Part shown: in pieces, positions 20,605-31,986 of the stretch | Layout of the letters: the number at the start of each line of letters is the position of its first letter | Numbering within the stretch: the first letter of the stretch is position 1 | Assembly: GCF_009727055.1 (NCBI RefSeq) | Contig: NC_052360.1 | Coordinates: 68,534,608-68,598,607, forward strand | DNA length: 64,000 bases | Direction of reading: 5' to 3' | Source: Benincasa hispida | Lineage: Eukaryota; Streptophyta; Magnoliopsida; Cucurbitales; Cucurbitaceae | Program-made: the position numbers and the translations under genes | Notes under the pieces: generated by a model | Told to the model about the DNA's origin: nothing | Database searches by the model: none | What the model saw: only the letters and a program-made list of their open reading frames with translations

Positions 20605-21101
20605 ATCCTCACCTATACAAATCAAAGGACTGCCTTCATGAGCAAGAGTTCACAACTCACTTAGGATTCATATCATGTCACTTATGTCATCCTTGTGAAA
20701 TGTAGGTCTTTACTATTAACGGTGTTATATAATGTGACTAATTATTTTATGGTCCGATCTTATACAAACTCTTTGTCTAGGATACCCCCCACGTGTTTCC
20801 AAATGAATGATCAGGATCATATCATTTATAGAACTTTACAAAACTTGTAACATCTATAAAGCAGGTTGTATCCATAGTTTCACGAGGATAAGGTATCCAA
20901 CTTTATCCATCTACTACAGACCGTTTAGATTATTATTTAAACAAGATCCACCTGTATGTCTCTACATACTTGTTTAAATTACATAAAATAACCAAGAATC
21001 TTAGTTGATTGGATTGAGCGTATGCTCATAAAATAACAATTTTTTTATACAAAGGTTACAAATTACGAGATTACAAGAGATTTAGGACACCAATCCCAAC
21101 A
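20605..21101 (-). mobile_element. Family C LTR, right part
   Basis: Continues the LTR broken at 4105: 'cctcacctatacaaatcaaa', 'caagagttcacaactcact', 'caaactctttg' and the terminal 'ttaggacac...cccaaca' all match 63117-63632 in order. Confidence 0.8.
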
Positions 21102-21394
21102 TTTTTAACCCTGAATCACTTATGAATTGATTATATATATATATAATTAACATGTTCTACACATAACACTCAATAACTTAACAGTTTATATTTATATAAT
21201 ATACATTGTCTATGTCAAAATGAAATTATACATAGAGTATTTACTCTTCATTTCATAATAATGTTGAGAATGTGATGGTATAGAAAGGTTACACTCTTTT
21301 ATACATCACAAAAATAATATTGAACGACCGAATATGTGCCTATTCCAAAAAAAAATTCATAAAATATACATTTTTGGGTTAAAATATTACATGG
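21102..21394. other. AT-rich spacer, nothing recognised
   Basis: Contains a TA dinucleotide run near 21133-21150 and no coding or element signature I can name. It may be the 3' flank of the Harbinger element. Confidence 0.4.
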
Positions 21395-22522
21395 TCAATC
21401 TAAAGGGTCCGAGCAAATAGGCGGACGCAATATCATTTTTGTACCTCTTCCAGTATAGTGAGGAAGAGGTCTGTCTTTTTTATGTCTTGTTCTAATGATA
21501 TCAATTAGGTCGCATGTATCATCCTCAGTTAGCCCTTCAATACCAAATATGGAATCAAATACCCTTTTTCGATGTCCAAATTCTAGCTCGTACTTCTCCG
21601 TTTGCCATGCAACGAGTCTGCCCATGTGTGCTGATTGCATATCAGAGATTGATCATATGATGTCGATCATTTCATTATGGAATGTCAGTCGTTTCCTCTT
21701 ACTCCTTCTGGATGATTTTGCTGATACACATGCTCTGCTTGTGGAGATATTTGGCACACTTACTTTTCCCTTGGACATATCTACCTGATTTTATTCCATG
21801 GCATCCTCTGGCAATTCGGTTTGTTCATTTTTCGTGTTAGGTTATTCCTGTGATCCTAGTCAAATCTCGTCCTCCATTTCCTAAAACAAATTTGACGCCA
21901 TCACCACTGATGGCTCACAAGAATGCCAAGTTGCCCTATACTTCCCTCGATTTCCTAAAACAAATTTGACGCCATCACCACTGATGGCTCACAAGAATGC
22001 CAAGTTGCCCTATCCTTCCCAAATACATTTGATACTTCATTGTAATGGGGGAATGACTTGTTCCACAATCCCTTCACGTTAGGATGACTCTGCATTGGTA
22101 CATAGAAGCAATATTAGGATTTATACAAAAAAAGTGTGGTGTAGATTGTTTATTTTTTTAACTCACCCGAACCCAAATGTCAAAGATCTCCATGTCCACC
22201 TAAATGCAGTTGAACTCCTCATTTCATCTAAACCTTGAGTGATTTAACATCTCTGATACCGTCGTGTATTGTTTCTTCAAACTCCTAACATTGCATTGGT
22301 GTTCTGGTTTAGTCTACACCTAGGCAACTTTTCATTCATCATTCGCTCCAAGTGTTGTAGATATCCTGGTCGAAATATCCCATTGTTGGACTTCCAACTA
22401 GAATCCACTAAAGAGACTAGGGCATTCACCAAGCCAGTGTCCTCGACTTTCGTCCATTTGTGTTTTGTTCTTTTTCCATCACTTGCCATTCTGATGCATC
22501 CATGTATACGTGGTAAAGACAT
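21395..22522 (-). pseudogene. PIF/Harbinger ORF1, Myb/SANT-like DNA-binding protein, broken
   Basis: The minus strand starts with MASDGKRTKHKWTKVEDTGL and VSLVDSSWKSNNGIFRPGYL (22470-22350), the Trp-spaced Myb/SANT-like domain of PIF/Harbinger ORF1, which helps the transposase bind element ends. It continues with SHPNVKGLWNKSFPHYNEVS and NVFGKDRAT (about 22090-22020), then a 74-bp tandem duplication that breaks the frame, and a C-terminal frame at 21640-21395 (AWQTEKYELEFGHRKRVFDS). It lies immediately downstream of the transposase on the same strand. Frameshifts, stops and the duplication make it non-functional. Confidence 0.82.
21876..22023. repeat. Nearly perfect 74-bp tandem duplication
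   Basis: 21876-21949 and 21950-22023 share an uninterrupted run of more than 60 identical bases (from 'atttcctaaaac' to 'gttgccctat'). Because 74 is not a multiple of three it shifts the ORF1 frame. Confidence 0.95.
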
Positions 22523-22559
22523 TATTCAAAATTATACAACTTCGTGCCACAATAATAAA

Positions 22560-23960
22560 AAAAAACCACGAAGTTAAATAATTGAATTAAACGTGTTCAC
22601 GACATAAATGAAGTATGTAAATATCGTTCAATAAGTAGATAAGATGTTTAAATATTTTTCTATCAGAAATACAATCATGATTGTTGCCACCGGAAAAATA
22701 TTTTGGTAGCCAAATCATATCTATATTGGGTCCATTCATTTGATGTCTTAATGAAATCAATATTACCCCCTTCGGTAATAGCACATGCAGAATTCTCGTC
22801 CACGGACTCATCAAGTAAAGTGCCTATTCTCATCTCCATTGTGATTAGGTTGTGAATCAGGAAACATGCAGTTATCGTTCGACATTGGACCTATATCAGG
22901 TAGAAGGATTTACCCCTAAGAATTTCCCATCGTCCCTTCAACGATCCGAATGTTCGCTCGATAATATTTCTTGCTGAAGAATGCTTCATGCTAAGAAATT
23001 CTGTTGGTGTTGTCGGTGCATTGTCTGCGTCATGCTAGGCTAAGAGATGTTAGCGTTCCCTTCTATAGGGAGCCAAAAATCCTTCAGCATTGGGGTAGAT
23101 CATACAAGTAGTAGTATCTTGTACAAGTTTTGGATTGTAATACATGTCTATTAATGCATTTACTCATGCTTCATTATGTACATAATTGATTTTTATACCC
23201 TTTCGAACCCTCAGTCCATGCAGTCAAGTAATTGCATCCCTCAGCACCCTAGAGTCGGTGGTCGAGCCTTCCCATTCTGGCATAACAAAGATGAACTCTC
23301 TGTTTAGATCATAGACCGCAAAAACATTTATGGTAATTTCCCCTTTCGTCGTCCTATATCGTGGTTGATCTACGATAATGAAATTGACTTTGACGTACGT
23401 GCCGTCCAATGCACACAGGAAATTCTGTTAAAATTGTCTAATCATGATAATTCAAGACAATGTCAACACAATTTATTTAAGATGTATTCATGGAATGGTA
23501 CTGAGACTTTGTTGTACCTGAAACCATTTCCATCATCCATCGGAACATGTACATGTAATCTCTTCGGGGGTTTTCAACAAGACTATGTGTAGCTATATTA
23601 TTGCTCTGAGAACTGCATTGAAGTATCTTGAAACTGTCTCGTCAGATCTCGAAAAATGTGTGTGTACTATTTAATTCTTCATATCATGAGCAAGAATGTG
23701 CAGGAACATTGTCACCATCCCTTTAAAACCAACACATCTACTTGGTTCCAAACATCCCGTCGTCTTCTGTTACATAGAATCATAAATGTTCTTCAATCCA
23801 TTCAAGTACTTTCACGACACGCCAAGTTACTCTCATAAATGAGGCGGAAGAACGTCAACTGTCGAATGTAGTGTCTAATGTATGCTAACTATTATTCCAT
23901 CTTTCGATTCTTGTTAAGCAGCGTGGCCAATCTTATGAACAGCTGTTTCTTAGACTTTAT
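22560..23960 (-). pseudogene. PIF/Harbinger transposase (DDE superfamily), broken
   Basis: Reading several minus-strand frames in order gives LIYESNLACRESTWMD (about 23850), FLHILAHDMKN (about 23690), the first catalytic region MDGTYVKV (23409-23386), RYRTTKGEITINVFAVYDLN, the second Asp in TDSRVLRDAI (about 23235), GFLAPYRRERYHL (about 23060), and the catalytic Glu in SSARNIIERTFGSLKGR (22986-22938), then ACFLIHNLITMEM. These are the HARBI1-type landmarks in the right order, so all three catalytic acidic residues can still be seen. At least four frameshifts and several stops prevent expression. Terminal inverted repeats were not found. Confidence 0.88.
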
Positions 23961-25121
23961 AATACTTGTTATGATTGTAAACAACTCCTGAATAGTCTCC
24001 ATTTTACTAAGGTAAATAGGGAAGTATGTAAATCCTGAAAGGATGAATTATACTTAGAATTAATGAACTTAGTTTTAGTTACAAGATGACAAGTCTTGAC
24101 AACTGAGTACATCACTCATGTCCTACTATCTCGAGCCAAGTATACATTACGATCATCCTAAAAATGAAGCCTACCACACTTGAATAGTTCTACTACATTG
24201 ACTTACATGCTAGTTATTAACTAGTTCATTAGAGACAATCATAACTGATCCAACGTGCGTTGTACTATAAGACCTATACACATGCTCTGCTTCATCAAAT
24301 GTTTCATATGACTTGTGTAATGCTTTCTTGTATTCACAGACTTGTCTATGACATTCGTGTCAGGTTAGGTAGATCCCTGGGTTACGACCAATTGAATACC
24401 ACATAGAATCTGAGCTTTTCAATCTATATATAATTTCAAAATAATGGTAGTCAATACCAGTGATAAATAGTGACATAAAGGATTCTTTCGAGTTTAGGAT
24501 TTAGAGGTTCCAACTTCCTATGTTTAAGGGTTAGGGGTTCTCATGCAAACCTCTACTATCTATTAAAAAAATAAATTTTGCAACTATATAATCTAGTTGC
24601 CAAATTTTGAGAGTAGAGTTATATAATACTTGAAAATCAAATCTTTAACACTTATAAATTAACTTTCAATTTAACTTAAAAAATATTGTATTAAGGATGA
24701 AAACTATGCAAGTCCATTACCAATGATTTTTTAAAGTAACATACTTTTGTAAAACATTAGCCATAATTCTAATTTCATTATTTAATAATTAACGTTACAT
24801 AATTAATGAAAACAATGATTATGCAAAATACATTGCTCAAATGTTGTTTAGAGAAACTATCAATATTCCTATTGTTCTAAATTTTATAAAATGTTTGCAA
24901 GAAAAATGTTGAAATTATGAGTATTTTTTTTTTAAAAAAATACTTAGGATATATTTTCAAAACAATATTACAATCACGAGTAATTTCTACCAAAGAAAAA
25001 AAAAATTACACGGTTGAATTTTATGTATTTTTTAACCAATTAAAAAGAATGCACTTTGAAGATATGTTTAATAAAAATGTTACAATTATGATTATTTTTC
25101 AATAAAAAAAAAAGAAGGATG
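23961..25121. other. AT-rich spacer, no gene recognised
   Basis: No coherent frame or element hallmark was found. The region contains poly-A/T runs (24928-24940, 25104-25113) and ends with CTTGG, the left target duplication of the following element. Confidence 0.5.
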
Positions 25122-25126
25122 CTTGG

Positions 25127-25626
25127 TGTCACGGTCATACTTGTCTAGGGCCTGTTGCCCATGGCCGCATGCCCGATCCAACCCCCTTCTACCATACTTT
25201 CATATCTTGTATTGTATTAGCTTAGTTAGCTTGCTTTCTTTACATTTTCATTGTAAGTGACCACTCGCCCTTTTGCATATGCAAGGGCGCCAGTTGGCTT
25301 TTTGTTCAGAATGCACTATATGGGGATAAGACTAACCATCACTTCCTCATACCCGGAGTAGTACTCTATAAAGCTGTTGTTGTTGCTTATTGCTTTCTAG
25401 TCTACTACAATCTTTCTTTCTTTATTCACACTCACAAAAACTTCTTACGAAAACCTTTTCTCCAAACCCGTTTTCTAAAACCGTTTTCCCTAAAACGGGG
25501 GTGGAGGTTGCGAGAGGCATTCGGTGTGCCATCGGCAGTCCGTATTCGGGTTGGCTGACTTGTTCGTGAGCGGGAACAAGTGCCGCACAATCGCTAAGAG
25601 AAGCTTCCGAAAGAGCGATTGTGACA
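25127..25626 (+). mobile_element. 5' LTR of the gypsy element (500 bp)
   Basis: It starts TGTCACGGTC and ends GCGATTGTGACA, so the LTR ends form a short TGTCAC/GTGACA inverted repeat. A TATA-like box CTCTATAAAG is at about 25370-25378. The last 245 bp are repeated almost identically at 29180-29428. Confidence 0.92.
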
Positions 25627-25642
25627 GTTGGTATCAGAGCCT
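25627..25642 (+). promoter_or_regulatory. Primer binding site (initiator tRNA-Met)
   Basis: GTTGGTATCAGAGCCT follows the LTR terminus directly. Confidence 0.92.
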
Positions 25643-25672
25643 AATCGGCTTATAGAGGGAAGATCAGTGAAC

Positions 25673-26666
25673 ATGTCGGCGACGAAGAACTTGAACAAGT
25701 CCCATGTGGACAGATTGGTAGAGATGGAAGAGCAAATGCTCTACCTGAGAGAGGTCCCAGATAATGTCCGTTTCTTAGAGTCTCGGCTACAAGAAGTTGC
25801 CGAGAAAGCCGATGGAATTGATGCGGTAGTAGGCCGCCTAGACGGATTACCCGTCAGAGAATTGATGATGAGGGTAGAGACCCTCGAGACCAAAACAGTA
25901 CGGTCCGGAAGCTTTGAATGAGGCGATAGCTCCTCGGGCTCTGTTGCCCACATAGAGGAGCGTGTCGAAGAGCTGGACAGCTCCCAGAAAACAATACTTT
26001 AGACGGTAACCGATTTGTCTGAAGACTTTCGGTCGGCCCTTGACGTCGTCAGAGTCGAGATAGCGGATGTGAGTGCCAGGGTGAATCTCACCATCCGAGC
26101 GGTAGGGAACCAAGCCCCATCTAGGGGAGCAATGGCAGTAAGCAGAATAAAAATCCCAGAACCGAAACCCTTCTGTGGGGTGCGAGAAGCGAAAGCCCTG
26201 GAAAATTTTATCTTCGACCTTGAGCAATACTTCAAGGCGACGAACACAGTGACTGAAGAGTCGAAAGTCACACTATAAACGATGCATCTAGTTGAAGATG
26301 CGAAACTGTGGTGGAGATCACAATTTACAGACATACAGGAAGAACGCTGCACTATTGATACTTGGGATAGATTGAAACAAGAACTTCGCTCGCAGTTCTT
26401 CCCTGAAAATGTCGAGATCTTGGCTCGACGAAAACTCCGAGAGCTAAAGCAAACAGGTAACATCAGGGACTATGTAAAACAGTTTGCAGGACTCATGTTG
26501 GACATACGAGATATGTCGAAAAAGACAAGGTCTTTTGCTTTGTTGAAGGGCTGAAACCGTGGGCGAAATCAAAACTATATGAACAGAGAGTACAGGATCT
26601 CCCCTCTGCCTATGCGGCAGCTGAACGGCTATACGACCTTAGCACTGACTCACAAGATGTGAGGAA
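25673..26666 (+). pseudogene. Gypsy gag, N-terminal and capsid part, with stops
   Basis: One frame from ATG 25673 runs through MSATKNLNKSHVDRL, an alpha-helical stretch, PEPKPFCGVREAKALENF, MHLVEDAKLWWRSQFTD and FFPENVEILARRKLREL. It is interrupted by in-frame stops at 25919, 26000 and 26276 and by a frameshift in an A-run near 26520, after which the next frame gives GLKPWAKSKLYEQ and AAAERLYDL. The capsid core (Retrotrans_gag type) is recognisable. The frame runs into the gap at 26667; its continuation (zinc knuckle) is found inverted at about 29010. Confidence 0.9.
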
Positions 26667-26829
26667 NNNNNNNNNNNNNNNNNNNNNNNNNNNNNNNNNN
26701 NNNNNNNNNNNNNNNNNNNNNNNNNNNNNNNNNNNNNNNNNNNNNNNNNNNNNNNNNNNNNNNNNNNNNNNNNNNNNNNNNNNNNNNNNNNNNNNNNNNN
26801 NNNNNNNNNNNNNNNNNNNNNNNNNNNNN
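26667..26829. other. Assembly gap (163 N)
   Basis: Unsequenced bases. Reading frames listed through the gap are artefacts. One inversion breakpoint of the surrounding element must lie in or next to it. Confidence 1.
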
Positions 26830-28200
26830 CGCGAACATGCACAGGCCGCCATGTTCGCTCTTTCGGGCTTAAGAGCATCGGCCGCTTTGGTTACTTTTCC
26901 CCGGTCTATGTTCGAATGGAAGTCGAACTCACTACCGTACACTCCTGCCACCTGGTGCCTGTTTCGCGACAAACTTCGGCTGGTTGAAGAAGTGAACAAA
27001 ATGGAGTTGTTGTCGGTCTTTGCCAGAACTTAGGCCCCCAAGAGATACTGTCTCCAGGCTCAAGCAGTGAACTACTACTAACATCTTCTTTCTCGGAGGC
27101 AGCATAACCTCCGTTCGGCAATCATTTAGTTCCTACTCTCATAGCATGGGGTGTCCGTTTGAGGAGAACACCTGCCCAACGCGAAGTCAGAAAGCATCAG
27201 TCCTTACTTCAAAATGGCTTGGTCACGTCGTAATTCCGAGGACCGGCCCCTCAATCATCACTTTCTCAAGCACTCAAAGGCGGCTTGACATTCAGGAGTC
27301 CAGCTCCATTGGCTATCCTTTCTTCAACAGTTCGGTTAATGGCCCTATTCTTTCCAGAATCCTTCTACGAACCGCCTATAGTAGTTGGCTAGTCCGAGAA
27401 AAGGATCGTAGTTCGGTCACGGATGACGGTACCCTCCATCTCTAATCGCGGCCACCTTGCCTTCTTCCATACCAATCTGACCACACTCAATTACGTGGCC
27501 GAGGAAATTTATGCGCTCTTGGGCAAAGGAGCACTTCTCTCTCTTTACATACAACTGATTTTCTCCTCAGCTTTTCGAAGACTAGTTGGAGGTGATGTCG
27601 ATGGTCCTTCAGCGAGGCACTAATAGACACAATGTCATCAAGATACACACGACGAATTTGTCGAGATATTCGTGAACACTTGGTTGCATTAAAGGTACAG
27701 AAAGTTGCTGATGCATTGGTTAGGCCAAGGGCATCACGAGGAATTCGAAGGCTCCATATCTCGGACCAGGTCGCTTTAGGGTTCGTCTCCTTCAGCAATT
27801 CCGGACCTATAATATCCCGATCGTAGGTCAGCTTCGAGAAATACTTAGCACCGTGGAAGCTAATCAAATAAGTCAGTAATGATCAGGAATGGGATATTTG
27901 TTGCGAACTGTGAGCTGTATTCAAGGGCCCGATAGGTCGATGCACAAACCGGAGGCTCCCCATCCTTCTTTTCTTCTGGACAGTACTGGGGCTTCCGTAA
28001 GGGGCCTTCGCCGGCTGATAAATCCTGCATCTAACAACTCGTCTGAGCTGTTTTCGAAGGCCCAAGCCAATTTCGGCGGGCCTGCATCGATTGCCTTTCC
28101 TTGGCAGGACGGCTTTGCCCCTGAGGACATACTATATTCCCTCATTGGTCAATCCCCCTTCGGAGTCGGCGGGTAAAGGACTTGGGCAAGCTTTTCTCGG
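26830..28200 (-). pseudogene. Reverse transcriptase and RNase H (gypsy pol), inverted and broken
   Basis: On the minus strand, in order: LRKQL and AKAPYGSPSTVQKKRRMGSL (about 28060-27960, RT fingers), HGAKYFSKL (about 27850), LGLTNASATFCTF, then RRVYLDDIVSIS, whose YLDD (27634-27645) is the RT catalytic YxDD box. RNase H traces follow: ANYYRRFVEGF, FALGRC, ESRN and KTDNNSI, ending in KAADALKPERANMAA at 26840. Frames change at least six times and many stops occur. RT copies element RNA to DNA and RNase H removes the template. No integrase follows before the gap. Confidence 0.88.
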
Positions 28201-28539
28201 CCCTAATCAACAGGTCCCGATTACTCTTCCAAGAACAAATAGTGAGTCTTGGGGGCATCTCTCTTCCGTGGAACTCAAACTGATTCTACTCGGGTAATGG
28301 TCACTATAATCGTTTGAGGTTCACATGGGATAAATGTATCGTTATTGTGGCGCGAGGCGGCTCCTTTTCAATGGAGGGCTGAGAATATTCTCACCAGTTT
28401 GGCCTGCTTGATACTGGCTTTGAATCTACGGTGGGTTAGATTCTCTAGGTATGGATGACTAAGCATTATGGGCAAGGGGACTGGTATGACTTTATGTTAC
28501 AAGTTAGGAATCTCTCCCATCACCAAGTACCACTTCCGA

Positions 28540-29180
28540 AATCATCCTTCTGACTCCAGAGTCGACGAGAGCCCTTCGCGATCTCTACTTTCACCGGAGT
28601 TCGTCTTCGCTATCCTCAAATCCGAGTTTAGTGGCTGCGAATTCACAGCTTTCATCTTTCCCTGCATCTCTTTCCCAATCAAGTTCAGGCGGCGAGCTTC
28701 CGTTATCAGCCATGAAGTTATGGGTAGCCTCAGAGTCAACCATAGTGTTTTTGGCCGATCTTTGGTTGACCCAAGGTCCACATACATTGAGCCATTATCT
28801 CTAATGGGCTCCGTCGCCTTTCCCATTTCTTCTGGAGCGCAGATAGATTCAATGCCCCCATTCCTGGGTATCTCAATTTCTACAGCTGGCGTTACCGTCT
28901 CCTCACGGTCAGCCTCTGTCTTCGGAGGTAGGCTAACGTTGGCTTGAAAAAGCATGAACGCGTTTCGATTTGGACATTCCGCCGCCCTGTGTGGCCCTCT
29001 ACATATGAAACAAGACAGGGGCGATTGTAATTGTTATGCTGTTGTGGCGAGCCCCCGCCAGTTGTTTCCTATCTGCGTTGGGATGATTTACGGTCCCCCC
29101 CTGTGTTCTTGTCTCCTCCCCAGGTCTGGGAGACTGGAACGGCTGTTTTCTGTTTCCCCCATTTTGAAGGGAGTTTTGCT
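28540..29180 (-). pseudogene. Gag zinc knuckle and aspartic protease, inverted
   Basis: On the minus strand from 29180: a basic linker, CFICRGPHRAAECPNRNAF (29012-28956, a CCHC zinc knuckle), then a 137-codon frame (28955-28542) including MYVDLGSTKDRPKTL. An overlapping frame has VDSEATHNFMADN (28741-28702), the protease active site, where the usual D-S-G has become D-S-E. Loss of the Gly should disable the enzyme. This segment is the natural continuation of the plus-strand gag ending at 26666. Confidence 0.85.
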
Positions 29181-29428
29181 GCTGTTGCTTATTGCTTTCT
29201 AGTCTACTACAATCTTTCTTTCTTTATTCACACTCACAAAAACTTCTTACGAAAACCTTTTCTCCAAACCCGTTTTCTAAAACCGTTTTCCCTAAAACGG
29301 GGGTGGAGGTTGCGAGAGGCACTCGGTGTGCCATCGGCAGTCCGTATTCGGGTTGGCTGACTTGTTCGTGAGCTGGAACAAGTGCCGCACAATCGCTTAG
29401 AAAAGCTTCCGAAAGAGCGATTGTGACA
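29180..29428 (+). mobile_element. 3' LTR tail of the gypsy element
   Basis: Matches 25378-25626 nearly base for base from 'gttgcttattgctttctag' to 'gcgattgtgaca', with very few differences. The first half of the LTR is missing at the inversion/deletion boundary. Confidence 0.9.
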
Positions 29429-29433
29429 CTTGG

Positions 29434-29601
29434 CACAACCACAGCAAATGAAGGATGCCTCATATTGGAAGTAGGAGAAAATAACATTATAATAGTACAT
29501 TACAAATTTTCACCGAAGAAAAATGTCCCCAGCAATGTCAATATACACGTGTAAAAATACAAAACCACAGTACATCACAAATCTTCACCAAGTCAAGCAA
29601 C
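29434..29601. other. Spacer with a small direct repeat
   Basis: 'acattacaaattttcaccgaa' (29496) and 'acatcacaaatcttcaccaag' (29572) form a diverged direct repeat about 76 bp apart. Otherwise nothing is recognised. Confidence 0.4.
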
Positions 29602-29815
29602 TGTTGGGAATACGACTAAAGTCTCACATTGATTATACAAGAGGATGATCATTGGTTTATAAGGGAGAACAACTATCTCCATTAGTATGGGGCCTTTTGG
29701 GGTAAAACCAAAAGCAAAGCTATGAGGGTTTATAAACCATGTGGTATTATATTCAAAGTAGACAATATCATACCATATCATTGTGGAGATAGTTGGAGGG
29801 TCCTTGTCCCTATCA
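29602..29815 (+). mobile_element. Small LTR-like or TRIM-like repeat
   Basis: A 214-bp unit that starts TGTTGGGAATACG and ends CCCTATCA, GC-richer than its surroundings. It has a 'gtctcacattga' block, a 'ggccttttggggtaaaacc' block and a 'gacaatatcatacca' block reminiscent of short LTRs of terminal-repeat retrotransposons in miniature. No target duplication was found and no second copy occurs here, so the identity is tentative. Confidence 0.35.
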
Positions 29816-31986
29816 ATAATAAACATTAGATTATAACAAAGATGACTAGTTATGAAAATTATAACAACCAAACAAAGTAAAAAGATACAGTAGTAGATCT
29901 ATAATTCGTACGAGCCAGAGGGAGAAAGAAGAAACGAGATGAAGGAAGACGAACTGAACGTTGGAAGAAGAGAGAAGATGAGAAGAGAGAGAGCAACGGG
30001 TGAATAAAGGGGAGAGTAATGAAAATGCATCAACAAATAGTCCTCAATGTGTTCATGCCATAGCATCATATAATACTAAAATGATATAGTCCAACATCTC
30101 ATACATAAACATTGAAATAATATAGTTTATAGAAGAGACATATTAAAATTATAAAATACAAAAAACAATAGCTAAAATATCAATTATTGTCTTAATTAAA
30201 AGGTTGATGACTAAATCATCCATTTATATAAATCTTCAAATATGTGCGCGTAATTTGAAAGTATTAGAGATTTATTAGAATTTTTCAAAAGGAAGGACAC
30301 AAAATAGACTCAACTTTGTTCGTTAGGAAAAACTTTTAACCAAATAAAAGTGATTGAGACAATTTTTTTCTTCTGCGCTGTCTTTGGTTTCATCGTATTG
30401 GACAGGATTTGAGGGATGAGATATGATGGGGTAGTAAAATACATAAAATAATTAATTTTAAATTTGTCCTTATCGAACAATTTGGTTTATACTATAACGC
30501 ACTTAATATAGCCATGTAATATTTAGGTTGTAATGAATTATGTGAATTACATTATTTATTGGATTGTTTTTAAATAAAAAAAATAATCAAATTTATTTAT
30601 AAATATAGTAAAATATTACTATCTATTTATAATAGACCACGATCGACTGCAATAGATTTCGAGTAATAGAAGTCTATCGCTTAGTGAAATTGATATAATT
30701 AATTATTCTTATTTATTTATATATCAAACCTCTGAATAATTGAATAAAAATGGTGGTTATCATAACGTTTGTACCATATGATGCTTCAATTATTCTTTTC
30801 TAAAAGATTACCTACAATTTTTTAGATCGTACAAATTTCATTAAAGTAAAATGAAATTGATTCTATTCCCAACTCTATAATAGCAGCCAAAAATTGGTTG
30901 CAGCCAAAAATTGGTTATGTATCTAAAAGTCTATAATGAGAGCTTGTTTGTTTCATGAATTTTGCTACAGATTTGGAAGACATTAAATATCATCGTTTTT
31001 TCATGTTTTTCTCTTTTAAAAATTTAAGATATTATCTATGAAATTTAAAATCATATTATTAAATTTTCATCGACATGTCGATATTTTTATATTTTTATGG
31101 ATTCAACATGTACATGAGTGGTGAATTGATATTTCAATTATATCGTAAAAAATCCATGAAACATAAAAGAAATAAGCAACAAAATGTCATGAATGTAAAT
31201 ATAATATAAACAATAGACATGTTAACTTGTTTAAAAATATAAAATGTTCCAAAAAAAATTCATAAAATGTTTATTTACTAATTTAATATTTTTTAATTTT
31301 TTTATCTTTATAATTTTTCTAGAAATATCTATTGAAATTGTTACTTTATCAATATTTTCATGGAAATTTTCGTAAAATTAATGTCTTGATATTTTCATCG
31401 AAATTTTTATTTTAAAACCTTGCTTAAAATCCATCTAAATCCATCCAATATGAATTTTCTAATACCCTCCAAGTCTCCGCATAGGTGAGATTTTTATAAT
31501 ATGTAATGTGAATACTTAAAAAAAATTACAGAACTATCAATTTATACCTTAATCATGGAGTTGTTGTATAAATTAAAACCTCAAACTAATAATTTCATAA
31601 ATTTGAAATCTAAGCTTTCATAAATGGATCAATTTAGACTCATTATTAATGATTTTTAGATACTTTTACATGATCACTCCATTTAAAATCCGCTTGAAAT
31701 CACTTGAGTAAAAAAAAAAAAAAAAAAATTGAAAATTCCACCAAAGTAGAAGAAAAGTTAGTGTAATTCTCTCTAATTAAGTAAAGGAAAATAGAGAAAG
31801 ATAAGCAAATGAAAAACTACTACCATTTTGTTTGATTCTTGCATTTTTCTCTAATTTACATTAGTCCTTTATATTTTAAAACTTTTTATACACACATGTG
31901 AAAGTTAAGCATTACCAGTTTTAAAACAAAATTATAATAAAGAGTTTAAATTCATTCATGATAGCACACATAGTGAGCTATTTAGG
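29816..31986. other. AT-rich region; includes copy 1 of a duplicated block
   Basis: No gene recognised. 30090-30830 is related to 50790-52160 (see that entry). 30890-30912 contains a direct duplication of 'agccaaaaattggtt'. Long A runs occur (31711-31728). Confidence 0.5.
30090..30830 (+). repeat. Dispersed direct duplication, copy 1
   Basis: Shares ordered blocks with 50790-52160: 'gctaaaatatcaattattgtc', 'aaaaggttgatgactaaatc', 'gtaatttgaaagt', 'ttaaccaaataaaa', 'ttttaaatttgtccttat', 'gaattacattatttatt' and 'taattgaataaaaatg'. Orientation is the same. Copy 2 carries about 700 extra bases. Confidence 0.75.

Larger units (their letters stand above)
25127..29428 (+). mobile_element. Ty3/gypsy retrotransposon with inverted interior
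   Basis: The 5' LTR (25127-25626) and a truncated 3' LTR tail (about 29180-29428) share the same end, and CTTGG flanks both sides (25122-25126, 29429-29433). Primer site and gag start are on the plus strand. After a 163-base gap, the rest (gag zinc knuckle, protease, reverse transcriptase, RNase H) is on the minus strand, running 29180 down to 26830. Integrase is missing. Matching target duplications argue that both ends belong to one insertion. The clade is unresolved. Confidence 0.88.

Noticed and set aside
4101..20609. Target duplication for the family D element
   Set aside because: Left ggcat and right atcct do not match; only the interrupted family C LTR supports the insertion.
22269..22577. 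102-codon plus-strand frame
   Set aside because: Antisense shadow of the Harbinger Myb/SANT-like domain.
24515..24545. Telomere-like words (gtttaagggttaggggttc)
   Set aside because: Only two imperfect units of TTTAGGG type, not a tandem array.
28468..28947. 159-codon plus-strand frame
   Set aside because: Antisense to the zinc knuckle and protease segment, which carries recognisable motifs.
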